From Roseobacter sp. CCS2 (GTDB lineage: Bacteria; Pseudomonadota; Alphaproteobacteria; Rhodobacterales; Rhodobacteraceae): a stretch of DNA of 64,000 nucleotides. Every line of letters begins with the position of its first letter. Within the stretch, counting starts at the first letter, position 1. The translations under genes and the position numbers were made by a program. The notes beneath the pieces are model-generated. The model saw nothing but the letters and a program-made list of their open reading frames with translations. It ran no database searches and was not told where the DNA came from. The stretch covers positions 744,001 to 808,000 of the forward strand of contig NZ_AAYB01000002.1 of NCBI RefSeq assembly GCF_000169435.1, in the 5' to 3' direction. Below are positions 17,198 through 26,505 of this stretch, piece by piece.

Positions 17198-17304
17198 CAA
17201 TCGCCTTGTTGCGCTGGTCCTCTCATCCGTCCAACAATTGCAGTTGCGAGTCAACGCGTTGCGGTCACATTCGGGGCGTTAACGCAGCCCGTTTTCAGGT
17301 GGGA

Positions 17305-17620
17305 ATGTCAAAAATGGTACAGTCAGTCATTGTCATAGGCGCTGGAATCATCGGGGCTGTAACAGCGCTGCGGTTGGCAAAGGCGGGCCATACCGTCCAA
17401 ATCGTCCGCGTAGGCGGAACAGATGTGACCAGTGCCGCAGGACGATTTCCCCATCATTGGACCCGTCGCTAACGGCGCCTATGTCGCCGTGCTACATTCA
17501 GGGATCACATTGGGGCAAATCATTGCAGAACTTGTGGCCAAAGACATAGCGGGACGACTGAACAACACGGATGCCGCTATGCTTGCGCCTTATCGGCCAG
17601 ACCGGTTTTCAGCCCCATAA
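17305..17620 (+). pseudogene. relic of FAD-dependent oxidoreductase (DAO family), large internal deletion
   Basis: The first 38 codons from ATG 17305 encode the FAD-binding start of a DadA/glycine-oxidase-like enzyme (VIVIGAGIIGAVTALRLAKAG). At about 17420 the reading frame changes by one. The second frame, to TAA 17618-17620, encodes the family's C-terminus (PQDDFPIIGPVANGAYVAV, HSGITLGQII, LAPYRPDRF). A complete enzyme has about 400-440 residues, so some 300 are missing. It lies on the strand opposite the ABC operon, whose genes it separates, in the 474-base space 17198-17671. An intact copy would be expected to oxidise an amino acid or amine. Confidence 0.88.
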
Positions 17621-17649
17621 AAAAGGGCCGCCATTTCTGGCAGCCCTTT
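17617..17649 (-). terminator. intrinsic terminator after the ABC binding-protein gene
   Basis: Read on the minus strand, AAAGGGC (17649-17643) pairs with GCCCTTT (17628-17622) with TGCCA/TGGCG continuing the stem, followed by a T run. It ends the ATPase/binding-protein unit before the pseudogene and permeases. Confidence 0.85.
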
Positions 17650-17671
17650 CAATCTCAATGGTATTGGCAGC

Positions 17672-18394
17672 TTAGAACTGCTCGCCAACGCCCCATTTTG
17701 CGATTAGCTCGTTCAGCGAACCATCTTCTTTCATCGATGTGATCGCCGCATCCAGCGTCGCCAGCAATTCGCCGTCGCTTTCACGCACACCAAGGCCAAC
17801 ACCGCCGCCGATCAACTCTTCTTGCTCTAGCAGCATGACTTCGCCATCTGAATCCGCAATCGGCTGCAAGAACGATTTGTCGGCCAGAACGGCGTCTGCT
17901 TCGCCTGCTTTAACAGCCGCAACGGTTTCGTCAGGTGTTGCAAATTCCAACAGTGTGGCACCTGTGCCGGCAATGAACGCGGCCTGAATGGTGCCAGTCT
18001 GGGCTGCGAGAACGGCATTTTCCAGATCAACGTCAGAGGATGTCGCCAGATACGCGGACGGGTCCGGTTGTGTGTAATTGTCTGAGAAATCGATGACTTC
18101 GTCGCGCTCGTCCGTGATGGACATGCCTGCGATGATCACGTCGTAGTTGCCGGACACGAGGTTCGGGATAATGCTGTCCCAATCGTTCGTGACCCATTCA
18201 CAGGTCAGTTCGGCGCGCGCGCAAATTTCGTCACCGACTTCACGCTCGAACCCGTCGACTTCGCCGTCATCGTTCAGGAAGTTGAACGGAGGGTAGGCGC
18301 CCTCAGTGCCCAGACGGACAACAGAGTGACCGTCCGCGAATGTCATGGAGCCTGCGACGGCAAGTGCCACGGTTGTAAGGATAAGATTTTTCAT
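17672..18394 (-). CDS. amino-acid ABC transporter periplasmic binding protein
   Basis: A 240-residue family-3 solute-binding protein. A signal peptide (about 1-20, cleaved after TFA) is followed by EGAYPPFNFLNDDGEVDGFEREVGDEIC, IAGMSITDERDEVIDFSDNY (ligand-binding core) and GVGLGVRESDGELLATLDAAI, all classic for polar amino-acid binders. The pair of Cys at about 58 and 64 resembles the lysine/arginine/ornithine-type disulfide. The ligand might therefore be basic or an amine, but this cannot be fixed from sequence. Confidence 0.93.
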   Translation of the reverse strand: MKNLILTTVALAVAGSMTFADGHSVVRLGTEGAYPPFNFLNDDGEVDGFEREVGDEICARAELTCEWVTNDWDSIIPNLVSGNYDVIIAGMSITDERDEVIDFSDNYTQPDPSAYLATSSDVDLENAVLAAQTGTIQAAFIAGTGATLLEFATPDETVAAVKAGEADAVLADKSFLQPIADSDGEVMLLEQEELIGGGVGLGVRESDGELLATLDAAITSMKEDGSLNELIAKWGVGEQF

Positions 18395-18418
18395 CAGTAT
18401 TCTCCCGAGTTGATGTTT

Positions 18419-19192
18419 TTATGAAACCGTGGCTGACAGGAAGCCCTGCAGCCGTTCGGTTTTTGGGTTATTGAAAAGATCGGATGGTGGTCCTTCCTCT
18501 TCGACTTTGCCTTGGTGCAGAAAGATGACGTGATCGCTGACATCAGCGGCCAGTCGCATGTCATGGGTGACGATGATCATAGTGCGCCCTTCGGCGGCCA
18601 GATCTTTGATCACCTTCACAACTTCCTGTTCAAGTTCAGGGTCCAAAGCGCTTGTCGGTTCATCAAACAACAGCGCTTTGGGTTCCATGCATAAGGCGCG
18701 CGCAATAGCGGCCCGTTGTTGTTGCCCGCCAGACAGTTGGGCGGGGTAGACATCGCATTTGTCACCGATGCCAACTTTGGCAAGGTATTCACGCGCCGCG
18801 GCCTCAACCTCGGCCTTGTCGCGTTTCAACACGGTAACGGGGGCTTCCATGACGTTTTGCAAAATCGTCATATGCGCCCAAAGGTTGAACTGCTGAAACA
18901 CCATCGACAAGTTTGTGCGGATGCGGATCATCTGGGCGTGATCGCTAGGATGACGATTGGCGCCCATCCCCTTCCAACTGACCGGTTCACCGCAGAACAG
19001 GACGTCACCTTGCTGGCTGTCTTCCAGCAGATTGGCACAGCGCAAAAGCGTCGATTTGCCCGATCCTGATGACCCGATCAGCGACACAACATGGCCCGCA
19101 GGGGCCACGATATCGACGCCCTTGAGCACCTCAAGATCGCCATAGGCTTTGTGCAGGTCACGAATTTCGATAACAGGGGCGGCGTTTGTCAC
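18419..19192 (-). CDS. amino-acid ABC transporter ATPase (HisP-like)
   Basis: A 257-residue ATPase with Walker A GSSGSGKST (about 37-45), Q-loop MVFQQFNLWAHM, signature LSGGQQQR, Walker B ALLFDEPTSALD and H-loop VTHD. It energises the two permeases downstream. It lies 24 bases before the binding-protein gene, with which it is surely co-transcribed. Confidence 0.94.
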   Translation of the reverse strand: MTNAAPVIEIRDLHKAYGDLEVLKGVDIVAPAGHVVSLIGSSGSGKSTLLRCANLLEDSQQGDVLFCGEPVSWKGMGANRHPSDHAQMIRIRTNLSMVFQQFNLWAHMTILQNVMEAPVTVLKRDKAEVEAAAREYLAKVGIGDKCDVYPAQLSGGQQQRAAIARALCMEPKALLFDEPTSALDPELEQEVVKVIKDLAAEGRTMIIVTHDMRLAADVSDHVIFLHQGKVEEEGPPSDLFNNPKTERLQGFLSATVS

Positions 19193-19276
19193 GTTTGGCA
19201 GCTTTTCATAGTTCCGGCGCCAAGTTGTGCCGATTTTGCGCAGGTTTGCAACGGCAAGTGATGTGTTGACCCTGCG

Positions 19277-20035
19277 TTAAACGGGGATTGCTGCCTGCTT
19301 TGGCGGAAATGGCAGATCATAGGCGGTTTGGGGCAATGCAATGATGCCTTTGAGGCCAAGGATGGCCGAGGCGTCCAGTGACAGGGCGGCAATAGCTGCT
19401 GCGATTGCATCGAAATAGAGTGCTGGGTTTTGGCCCTTGCGGGTAATAAAGCTCATGCCGGGGGTCGCATCCGTGTGACCGATCACTTTGAGTTGATGGG
19501 TCTGCGGGTTCTCTGCCTGTTCGATCCACCACGTATGGGCGTCAATTGCCGCAATATCAGCACGGCCCTCCGCGACAGCGGCGATACTGCCCCGGTGACT
19601 GCTCGTTTTGGGAATGTCTTGAAACTGAAACCCACGCGCCTGCGCCCAAAGCTGTGGGGCACCATAGCCTGATTGCGACAGCGGTTCGTTCAACGCAAAT
19701 CGCTGTATGGCCATGTCTTTTGGTGTTGTGGCGGTGCTGTCTTTTCGAACAACAAAGACGCTGCGGTAGTATCCGGGCGGGCAACCATCCAGTTCGTAAT
19801 CTGCCGCACCGATGAAGGTGACTTTGTCTTTGAAAAGCGCGCGATACGGCAAATTGCAGATTTGGCCCAAGACCAGATCGTCACGCGCCCAACCCTCCAT
19901 ATGGTCGGTATCTTGGTCCAACTGATCAGGTGCTGCGATCCCGCGGTGCCGTAAGCCATCCCGGATCAGCGCCCACAAAGCATCATGCGCCGCCCGGTTG
20001 GACGGGCGCGCATACATCGGCAGACTTGCAATCAT
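19277..20035 (-). CDS. PhnD-like periplasmic-binding-fold protein without signal peptide
   Basis: A 252-residue protein of the PhnD/COG3221 type (phosphate/phosphonate binding-protein-like). Marks are the N-terminal SLPMYARPSNRAAHDALWALIR, VLGQICNLPYR, GYYRSVFVVRKDS and ALNEPLSQSGY. It has no export signal and no dedicated ABC genes beside it, so it may be a cytoplasmic ligand-binding or sensor protein. Its start overlaps the terB stop by ATGA, so the two are co-translated. The ligand is unknown. Confidence 0.78.
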   Translation of the reverse strand: MIASLPMYARPSNRAAHDALWALIRDGLRHRGIAAPDQLDQDTDHMEGWARDDLVLGQICNLPYRALFKDKVTFIGAADYELDGCPPGYYRSVFVVRKDSTATTPKDMAIQRFALNEPLSQSGYGAPQLWAQARGFQFQDIPKTSSHRGSIAAVAEGRADIAAIDAHTWWIEQAENPQTHQLKVIGHTDATPGMSFITRKGQNPALYFDAIAAAIAALSLDASAILGLKGIIALPQTAYDLPFPPKQAAIPV

Positions 20036-20469
20036 CCAGCGCTGACTTTCAGGCGCGCGCGGTGGCTGTCCTGATCCGTCACACCCAGCAATGATGCGGT
20101 CATGCGCATCATACTGTCTTCTTCGTCGTCACGCACACCATCGGCCATAACGACGGACCACAGCGCCTCGATCACGCCAAGGCGATCATCGTAGGATACG
20201 GCGTCTTTGATCGCGCGGGTAAAGCGCACGGTGTCAGGGGCTTCGGCCTCAAGCACTTCGCATTCTTTGCGCAAAGCTGCGGCCTCAAACGGGGACATGC
20301 TGTAGCGTGCCATCAGTGCCTTGTCGATTTGCGCGACTTCGACATCGGCATAATCGCCGTCCGTGCGGGCGATCCGCACCAGTAAGGCACCCAGCGCCAG
20401 ACGGCAGTCGATTTCGGGCAATTGTGAAGGGTCGGGGGCGGTCAGACGCCGGAGTAAATCTTGAAACAT
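20032..20469 (-). CDS. TerB family protein
   Basis: A 145-residue acidic helical protein of the TerB (tellurite-resistance B / DjlA N-terminal) family. The two paired motifs ARTDGDYADVEVAQIDKAL and VMADGVRDDEEDSMMRM carry the Asp/Glu residues thought to bind metal. Many bacteria have such solitary proteins, and tellurite resistance should not be assumed. It lies five bases after rlmJ and overlaps the PhnD-like gene. Confidence 0.85.
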   Translation of the reverse strand: MFQDLLRRLTAPDPSQLPEIDCRLALGALLVRIARTDGDYADVEVAQIDKALMARYSMSPFEAAALRKECEVLEAEAPDTVRFTRAIKDAVSYDDRLGVIEALWSVVMADGVRDDEEDSMMRMTASLLGVTDQDSHRARLKVSAG

Positions 20470-20474
20470 GTGTC

Positions 20475-21266
20475 TTACATAGGACGAGACAGCCTATCTT
20501 GAAAGAGGGCAGTCAGTCGCGCACCTTCTTGCGCAAAACCGTAAGGGGCATTCACGACGAAAAGGCCCGAACCAATCATACGGTGCCCGGGGCGGGCCGG
20601 GGGAAAGCTGACCTCATGGGTTATGGCGTCAGGGATTGCGGCCTGTAACGCCCTAATCATCGGTTTATGCGGCCCGTCGGTAAGTATCGGATACCACAGC
20701 ATGATCACCCCGACGCCCCATTTGCGGTGCAACTTGGCGATCGTGTCAGGGATCGTGTCGTAATCCGATTTCACCTCAAAGGATGGATCAATCAGCAGCA
20801 AACCACGGCGGGGGTCCGGCGGGCAAAGCGACATCGCCATTTCCCACCCGTCCTTTTGACGAAAGATACCGCCATAGGGGGTCATATTTTCTTGCAGGGC
20901 CGCAAATTCTTGCGGGTGCAATTCGGACAGGTGAATTGTATCGACAGGACGCAGGCTTTCGGCGGCAATCAAGGGCGATCCGGGGTAGGCATCGGCCCCA
21001 TGTTTGGACCGGATACGGTGCAAGACCTGCGCATAGGGGTGATCTGCGGCAAACCAATCCTGCGCCAAGGCAATCCCTTTGGCAGCTTCGCCGGTTTTAC
21101 GTGCAGCGTCATCTTGCAAATCATAAAGCCCGCGACCTGCGTGGGTTTCCAGATAGGACAGAGGTTTATCTTTGCGGGTCATGTAAGCCAACGCCCACGC
21201 CAGCAAACTATGCTTGTGCACATCAGCCAAATTTCCGGCATGGTAAATATGTTGATAAGATAGCAT
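20475..21266 (-). CDS. rlmJ: 23S rRNA (adenine2030-N6)-methyltransferase
   Basis: A 263-residue SAM-dependent methyltransferase of the RlmJ family. The diagnostic N-terminus MLSYQHIYHAGNLADVHKH is present, with YLETHAGRGLYDL (SAM site), YPGSPLIA and LSELHP. The catalytic N6-adenine motif, DPPYE in E. coli RlmJ, reads LLIDPSFE here, with Ser for the second Pro. AAAGGAG lies eight bases before ATG 21266. Genes for TerB and the PhnD-like protein follow closely. Confidence 0.92.
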   Translation of the reverse strand: MLSYQHIYHAGNLADVHKHSLLAWALAYMTRKDKPLSYLETHAGRGLYDLQDDAARKTGEAAKGIALAQDWFAADHPYAQVLHRIRSKHGADAYPGSPLIAAESLRPVDTIHLSELHPQEFAALQENMTPYGGIFRQKDGWEMAMSLCPPDPRRGLLLIDPSFEVKSDYDTIPDTIAKLHRKWGVGVIMLWYPILTDGPHKPMIRALQAAIPDAITHEVSFPPARPGHRMIGSGLFVVNAPYGFAQEGARLTALFQDRLSRPM

Positions 21267-21389
21267 GCCAGCTCCTTTGATCCTCAAGAATGGGCTTAGA
21301 GCAGCAGGACGGCGCTGTCTATTGGTCCCAAGGGTTGCTTGGCCCCTTGGGTGCGCTATCCTCATCAAGACGTTGAAAAGGACCAAGAC

Positions 21390-22142
21390 ATGCTACACCG
21401 CGCCATCCTCTCTGCTTTGTTGATCACATCGCCTTTGGTGGCGACGGCGCAAGAGCAGGCCAATGGCATTGAATTCCGCTTTGGTGTCGGGCCCGCGTTA
21501 AAGCCGGGATACTTTGGCGACGAAGATTTTGATCCCGGTGTCGGCGTGAAATTCCGCCTTGAGCGTTTTCAGTTTGGCGATATTTCACGGGACCGCGGTG
21601 ATCGCGCGACCGGACTGCGATTTGCGCCTTCGGTGCGCTTTGTCGGCGCGCGCGATGCGGATGATTTTGATGAACTCAGCGGTTTGGACGACATTGATCC
21701 CACCCTAGAGGTCGGCGGTGGCTTGGCTTTCCGCACGCCGGACTACGAAGTTTTTGCCAAATTGCGCTATGGTGCCTTTGGACACGAGGCTTTTGTAGCC
21801 GAACTTGGCTCTGACATCCTGTACCGCCCCAGCGACCAACTGACGTTCAAGGCAGGTCCGCGTATCTTGCTGGGTGATGATGATTATGCGCAAACCTATT
21901 TTGGCGTCTCAGCTACAGAAGGTGCCGCCAGTAGGTTTGATGCGTTCGATGCGGGCGGCGGTCTGATGAGCGCGGGCGCAAAAGCCGAAGCAACTTATGC
22001 AATCAACAACGATTGGGAAGTGGTTGGCACCGTGGAATACGAACAGCTGCTGGAAGACGCCGCTGACAGCCCTATCACACAATCAGATGATCAGATCAGT
22101 GCCAGTATCGTTTTGACACGGCGGATCACGTTCGGATTCTAG
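21390..22142 (+). CDS. outer-membrane MipA/OmpV-family protein
   Basis: A 250-residue secreted beta-barrel protein. The signal peptide is 1-20 (LLITSPLVATAQ). The mature protein has GVGPALKPGYFGDEDFDPGVG, alternating hydrophobic strands and the C-terminal aromatic signature RRITFGF that directs barrel insertion. It resembles MipA/OmpV scaffolding or porin-like proteins. ATG 21390 has an AAAAGGACC ribosome site. It is divergent from rlmJ and convergent with pyrG. Confidence 0.83.
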   Translation: MLHRAILSALLITSPLVATAQEQANGIEFRFGVGPALKPGYFGDEDFDPGVGVKFRLERFQFGDISRDRGDRATGLRFAPSVRFVGARDADDFDELSGLDDIDPTLEVGGGLAFRTPDYEVFAKLRYGAFGHEAFVAELGSDILYRPSDQLTFKAGPRILLGDDDYAQTYFGVSATEGAASRFDAFDAGGGLMSAGAKAEATYAINNDWEVVGTVEYEQLLEDAADSPITQSDDQISASIVLTRRITFGF

Positions 22143-22152
22143 CGGCTGACCA

Positions 22153-23796
22153 TCATACCAAACGCGACATGTCTACCGCGGCCCGCACAAAATCAGCGAA
22201 CAATGGATGGGGCGCAAATGGCTTGGACTTTAGTTCTGGATGGAACTGCACCCCAATAAACCATGGATGATCTGTCCATTCCACAATCTCGGGTAGCTTG
22301 CCGTCGGGTGACATACCAGAGAACTTAAGCCCTGCTTTTTCAAGCGTATCACGATATTTGATATCCACCTCATAACGGTGGCGGTGACGTTCTTCGATTG
22401 CCGTGCCGCCATAAACCTCGGCGACTTTTGATCCTTCGATCAGCGTTGCGTCGTAGGCACCAAGGCGCATGGTGCCGCCTTTATCGTCATCGGCCTTGCG
22501 CGCGACCTTGTGATTGCCCTGCACCCATTCCTTGAGGTGATAAACCACAGGCTCAAACCGCTTTTTACCAGCTTCGTGGTCAAACTCCTCAGACCCCGCC
22601 TTGGCCATTCCCGCTACGTTCCGTGCGGCCTCGATCACGGCCATTTGCATGCCAAGGCAGATGCCAAGATAGGGGATTTTCTTTTCGCGGGCGAATTGGG
22701 CCGCTTTGATCTTGCCTTCGGTGCCGCGTTCGCCAAAGCCACCGGGCACCAGAATTGCATGAAAACCCTGCAAGTAAGGCGTTGCGTCATCATTATCGAA
22801 CAGCTCTGCATCGACCCATTCGATCTTGACCTTCACACGGTTGGCCATACCGCCGTGTGTCAGCGCCTCTGCGATTGATTTATAGGCATCCTCTAGCTGG
22901 GTATATTTACCGACGATGGCGATCTTCACTTTGCCTTCGGGGTTGTGGATGCGGTCGTAGACATCGTGCCAGACATCCAGCTTGGGCTGTGGGGCGGGGG
23001 AAATGCCAAAGGCATCCAATACGGCCTGATCAAGGCCCTGTTCGTGATAGGCCAGCGGTGCTTCATAGATGGATTTCAGATCATAGGCCGCCACGACACA
23101 CTGTTTGCGCACGTTGCAGAACAACGCGATCTTTTCACGCTCTTTTTCGGGGATCGGATGTTCGGACCGGCAAACCAGAATATCAGGGGCGATACCAATG
23201 GATTGCAATTCCTTGACCGAGTGCTGGGTTGGCTTCGTCTTCAACTCACCCGAGGCCGCCAGATAGGGCAGCAACGTCAGATGCATGAAGATGCACTGCC
23301 CGCGCGGTTTATCATGGGCGAACTGGCGGATTGCTTCGAAGAAAGGCAGGCCTTCGATGTCGCCCACGGTGCCGCCGATTTCACACAGCATAAAATCAAC
23401 TTCGTCTTCGCCGATGGCCAGAAATTCTTTGATCTGGTTGGTCACGTGCGGGACGACTTGAATGGTCTTGCCCAGATAATCGCCGCGGCGCTCTTTTTCC
23501 AAGACGGTCGAATAAATACGGCCAGAACTGACCGAATCCGTGTTGCGGGCAGGGACCCCGGTGAAACGTTCATAATGGCCAAGGTCCAAATCCGTTTCGG
23601 CGCCGTCATCGGTGACAAATACCTCACCATGTTCAAATGGCGACATCGTACCGGGATCGACGTTTAGATAAGGATCCAATTTGCGCAGGCGCACGGAATA
23701 GCCGCGGGCTTGCAGCAATGCACCCAAAGCGGCCGATGCAAGGCCCTTTCCAAGAGAGGACACAACGCCGCCGGTAATAAAAATGAAACGCGCCAT
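22153..23796 (-). CDS. pyrG: CTP synthase
   Basis: A 547-residue enzyme that converts UTP to CTP using ATP and glutamine. The N-terminal synthase domain has [17 protein letters not shown] and [15 protein letters not shown]. The C-terminal glutamine amidotransferase domain has the nucleophile Cys in GICLGMQ and the His-Glu pair in [10 protein letters not shown]. The start is [10 protein letters not shown] at 23796, the standard N-terminus; the longer frame to 23844 is not needed. It is downstream of secG on the same strand. Confidence 0.98.
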   Translation of the reverse strand: MARFIFITGGVVSSLGKGLASAALGALLQARGYSVRLRKLDPYLNVDPGTMSPFEHGEVFVTDDGAETDLDLGHYERFTGVPARNTDSVSSGRIYSTVLEKERRGDYLGKTIQVVPHVTNQIKEFLAIGEDEVDFMLCEIGGTVGDIEGLPFFEAIRQFAHDKPRGQCIFMHLTLLPYLAASGELKTKPTQHSVKELQSIGIAPDILVCRSEHPIPEKEREKIALFCNVRKQCVVAAYDLKSIYEAPLAYHEQGLDQAVLDAFGISPAPQPKLDVWHDVYDRIHNPEGKVKIAIVGKYTQLEDAYKSIAEALTHGGMANRVKVKIEWVDAELFDNDDATPYLQGFHAILVPGGFGERGTEGKIKAAQFAREKKIPYLGICLGMQMAVIEAARNVAGMAKAGSEEFDHEAGKKRFEPVVYHLKEWVQGNHKVARKADDDKGGTMRLGAYDATLIEGSKVAEVYGGTAIEERHRHRYEVDIKYRDTLEKAGLKFSGMSPDGKLPEIVEWTDHPWFIGVQFHPELKSKPFAPHPLFADFVRAAVDMSRLV

Positions 23797-23955
23797 TGGC
23801 AGGAGACCCCCGTGAAAACATCCAAAATCTGTGGGAAAGCGCATCTGAGAATACGCATCATCACGGGATTTGACGTGTAGTGGATTCGGGCGCGATTGGC
23901 AACCACCGACCCAACATCATGTTGCCCAGCGTCGCAGCGGGGCAACCGCTAGTGG

Positions 23956-24312
23956 TTATTCGCTGGCAGGAACCAGAGGATCATCGCCATCCAACGACGG
24001 GGGCAGCAAGCTGTCGCCAAAGTCAGGAAGCAAAGGGGCATCACTGCCGGGGTCAATTCCCAACTGGTCCACGACAGACGAACCAGCCGTGTTGCTGGCC
24101 GCGATTAGTGTTAGGGAAATCGACGTACAGATAAATGCTGCGGCCAAGGCCCATGTAAACTTGCTCATCGCGGTTGCCGCAGGGCGCGAGCCGGTCGCGC
24201 CGCCACCACCACCGCCCATGCCAAGACCACCACCCTCGGACCGTTGCAAAAGCACGGTGCCGATCAGCGCAAGCGCGAGGATCAGGTGAATGATAAGGAC
24301 GACGTTTTCCAT
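23956..24312 (-). CDS. secG: protein translocase subunit SecG
   Basis: A 118-residue membrane subunit of the SecYEG channel. Helix 1 (VVLIIHLILALALIGTVLLQ), the Gly-rich cytoplasmic loop (EGGGLGMGGGGGG) and helix 2 (FTWALAAAFICTSISLTLIA) are all clear. A Pro- and Asp-rich C-terminal tail of about 40 residues, common in alphaproteobacteria, follows. The order secG-pyrG is conserved in Rhodobacterales. Confidence 0.95.
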   Translation of the reverse strand: MENVVLIIHLILALALIGTVLLQRSEGGGLGMGGGGGGATGSRPAATAMSKFTWALAAAFICTSISLTLIAASNTAGSSVVDQLGIDPGSDAPLLPDFGDSLLPPSLDGDDPLVPASE

Positions 24313-24388
24313 TTCAGGCCTTTCAGGGCGTTCGCGAACACGCGGTATCTAAAAGCTGCGAGGCTTTCCCGCAACCCCTGAACCAAGC

Positions 24389-24784
24389 TTATTCGTCAAC
24401 ATCATCCATATCCGCTTGGCCAGTCAGCTTGCGGCGGACAATGGACCAAGACAAACCAATCGCCAAAACGAGCGATAGCGCGAAGATACCGATCCATGTG
24501 TTGATCGACGGGTCCTCAAAACTCATCACGCCCTGATCAAACAGCACCCATAGAATTGTCCCGACAACCGCCAGTATCAGGATCATGCCAAAAATGCCGA
24601 TGGATCGCAGCGTAGCGCGCAAATAGATGATGTAGCCGATCAACAAGACAAGTCCGAAGAGCACCGTGAGCGACAGGCTGGTTTCATAGTTTGCCATGCT
24701 CCAGCGCACATAATTCCATTCAGTCGGATTATAAGTCGCTGTCAGCAGCACGAATGCAAAGATCCAGCGAATAACGAAACCCAT
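24389..24784 (-). CDS. four-helix inner-membrane protein (DUF6524-like)
   Basis: A 131-residue protein with four hydrophobic helices and a charged C-terminus ([11 protein letters not shown]). The conserved-looking motif [12 protein letters not shown] follows the first helix, and [12 protein letters not shown] sits in the third. It resembles the family I remember as DUF6524, with no known function. ATG 24784 has GAGG seven bases upstream; the GTG at 24796 is part of that ribosome site. It lies upstream of secG and is divergent from purA. Confidence 0.75.
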   Translation of the reverse strand: MGFVIRWIFAFVLLTATYNPTEWNYVRWSMANYETSLSLTVLFGLVLLIGYIIYLRATLRSIGIFGMILILAVVGTILWVLFDQGVMSFEDPSINTWIGIFALSLVLAIGLSWSIVRRKLTGQADMDDVDE

Positions 24785-24917
24785 GATATGCCTCACTTCT
24801 TTTTGTGCGCAGACAATGCGGTGTCATGGGCGTGCTGTCCAGTCGGCCATTTTGCGGTTTCCCAAGGGCACCCCTGCCGATATAGGGGGCACGCAATCTT
24901 TGAGGGAAAAGAATCTT

Positions 24918-26213
24918 ATGGCAAATGTTGTGGTCGTCGGTGCCCAGTGGGGCGATGAAGGCAAAGGCAAGATCGTTGACTGGCTTTCTGAACGGGCCGA
25001 TGTGATCGCACGCTTCCAAGGCGGGCATAATGCAGGCCATACGCTGGTGATTGATGGTGAGGTTTTTAAGCTGAACGCGCTGCCCTCTGGCGTGGTGCGC
25101 GGTGGCAAGCTTTCGATTATCGGCAATGGTGTTGTGCTGGACCCTTGGCATCTGATCAACGAAATCGCGTCGATCCGCAAGCAGGGTGTTGTGATTGATC
25201 CAAGCACGCTGATGATTGCTGAAAACACACCGTTGATCCTGCCGATCCATGGTGAATTGGACCGCGCCCGCGAAGAGGCGGCCAGCAAGGGCACCAAGAT
25301 CGGTACAACAGGTCGCGGCATTGGTCCGGCTTATGAAGATAAGGTAGGGCGTCGGTCGGTGCGTGTGGCGGATCTGGCGGATGAGGCCACATTGGAAGCC
25401 CGCGTTGATCGTGCCTTGCAGCACCATGATCCCTTACGCAAAGGGCTTGGCATTGAACCGGTTGATCGTGACGCATTGGTTGCGCAACTTAAAGAGATCG
25501 CCGCCGAAATTTTGCCCTACGCGGCCCCTGTCTGGAAAGTGCTGAATGAAAAGCGCAAGGCAGGCAAGCGCATCCTTTTTGAAGGTGCACAAGGTGCGCT
25601 GCTTGATATCGACTTTGGCACATACCCGTTCGTCACCTCCTCTAACGTGATCGCTGGCCAAGCGGCGACTGGTGTTGGTGTTGGTCCAAACGCCATCGAC
25701 TATGTGCTGGGCATCGTCAAAGCCTATACAACGCGTGTGGGCGAAGGGCCGTTTCCAACCGAATTGAACGATGAAGACGGTCACCGTCTTGGCACCAGAG
25801 GGCATGAATTTGGTACAGTTACAGGGCGCAAGCGTCGGTGTGGTTGGTTTGATGCGGCACTGGTGCGGCAAACGTGTGCGACATCAGGTGTGACCGGTAT
25901 CTCATTGACCAAGCTGGATGTTCTGGATGGATTTGAGACGCTCAAGATTTGTGTTGGGTATGATCTTGATGGGGAAACCCTTGATTATTTGCCAACTGCG
26001 GCTGACCAACAGGCGCGTTGCAAGCCGGTTTACGAAGAAATCGAAGGCTGGGCGCAATCCACCGAAGGCGCGCGATCTTGGGCGGATCTGCCGGCGCAAG
26101 CGATCAAATACGTGCGCCGGATCGAAGAGTTGATCCAATGCCCCGTCGCCCTAGTTTCCACCTCACCTGAAAGAGATGACACCATTCTGGTGACAGACCC
26201 CTTCGCGGATTGA
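24918..26213 (+). CDS. purA: adenylosuccinate synthetase
   Basis: A 431-residue enzyme that makes adenylosuccinate from IMP, aspartate and GTP, the first step from IMP to AMP. It shows [16 protein letters not shown] (catalytic Asp), [10 protein letters not shown] (catalytic His), [36 protein letters not shown] and [13 protein letters not shown] IMP-binding segments. The length is standard. ATG 24918 follows GAGGGAAAAG. DUF2842 follows seven bases downstream. Confidence 0.98.
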   Translation: MANVVVVGAQWGDEGKGKIVDWLSERADVIARFQGGHNAGHTLVIDGEVFKLNALPSGVVRGGKLSIIGNGVVLDPWHLINEIASIRKQGVVIDPSTLMIAENTPLILPIHGELDRAREEAASKGTKIGTTGRGIGPAYEDKVGRRSVRVADLADEATLEARVDRALQHHDPLRKGLGIEPVDRDALVAQLKEIAAEILPYAAPVWKVLNEKRKAGKRILFEGAQGALLDIDFGTYPFVTSSNVIAGQAATGVGVGPNAIDYVLGIVKAYTTRVGEGPFPTELNDEDGHRLGTRGHEFGTVTGRKRRCGWFDAALVRQTCATSGVTGISLTKLDVLDGFETLKICVGYDLDGETLDYLPTAADQQARCKPVYEEIEGWAQSTEGARSWADLPAQAIKYVRRIEELIQCPVALVSTSPERDDTILVTDPFAD

Positions 26214-26219
26214 GGATAG

Positions 26220-26456
26220 ATGACCTATAAAGCACGCAAAAAACTGGCACTTTTTGTTTTGGTGGTTGGGTTACCCATCTACATCATCGTGGCGGCCACA
26301 ATCATGAGCTACATGATGACACAAGAGGTACGTTTCCCGCTTGTGGTTGAATTTTTCATCTACGTGGCTTTGGGCATCGGCTGGGCTTTTCCGCTTAAGT
26401 GGGTCTTTAAGGGTATCGGGCAACCTGACCCCGATGAACCACCACAACAACAATGA
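26220..26456 (+). CDS. DUF2842 family small membrane protein
   Basis: A 78-residue protein with two transmembrane helices and a C-terminal PDPDEPP tail, the pattern of the alphaproteobacterial DUF2842 family (TYKARKKLALFVLVVGLPIY; GWAFPLKWVFKGI). Function is unknown. It starts seven bases after purA, with GAGGAT as ribosome site, and ends at a bidirectional terminator. Confidence 0.82.
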   Translation: MTYKARKKLALFVLVVGLPIYIIVAATIMSYMMTQEVRFPLVVEFFIYVALGIGWAFPLKWVFKGIGQPDPDEPPQQQ

Positions 26457-26459
26457 AAA

Positions 26460-26479
26460 AGGCGGGGAATACCCCGCCT
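26460..26479. terminator. bidirectional intrinsic terminator
   Basis: AGGCGGGG-AATA-CCCCGCCT is a perfect 8-bp stem. On the minus strand it is followed by TTTTTC and ends the acidic-protein gene. On the plus strand a weaker GATTTATT follows DUF2842. Confidence 0.88.
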
Positions 26480-26505
26480 GATTTATTCGTGCGTTTCGGG
26501 TTTGA

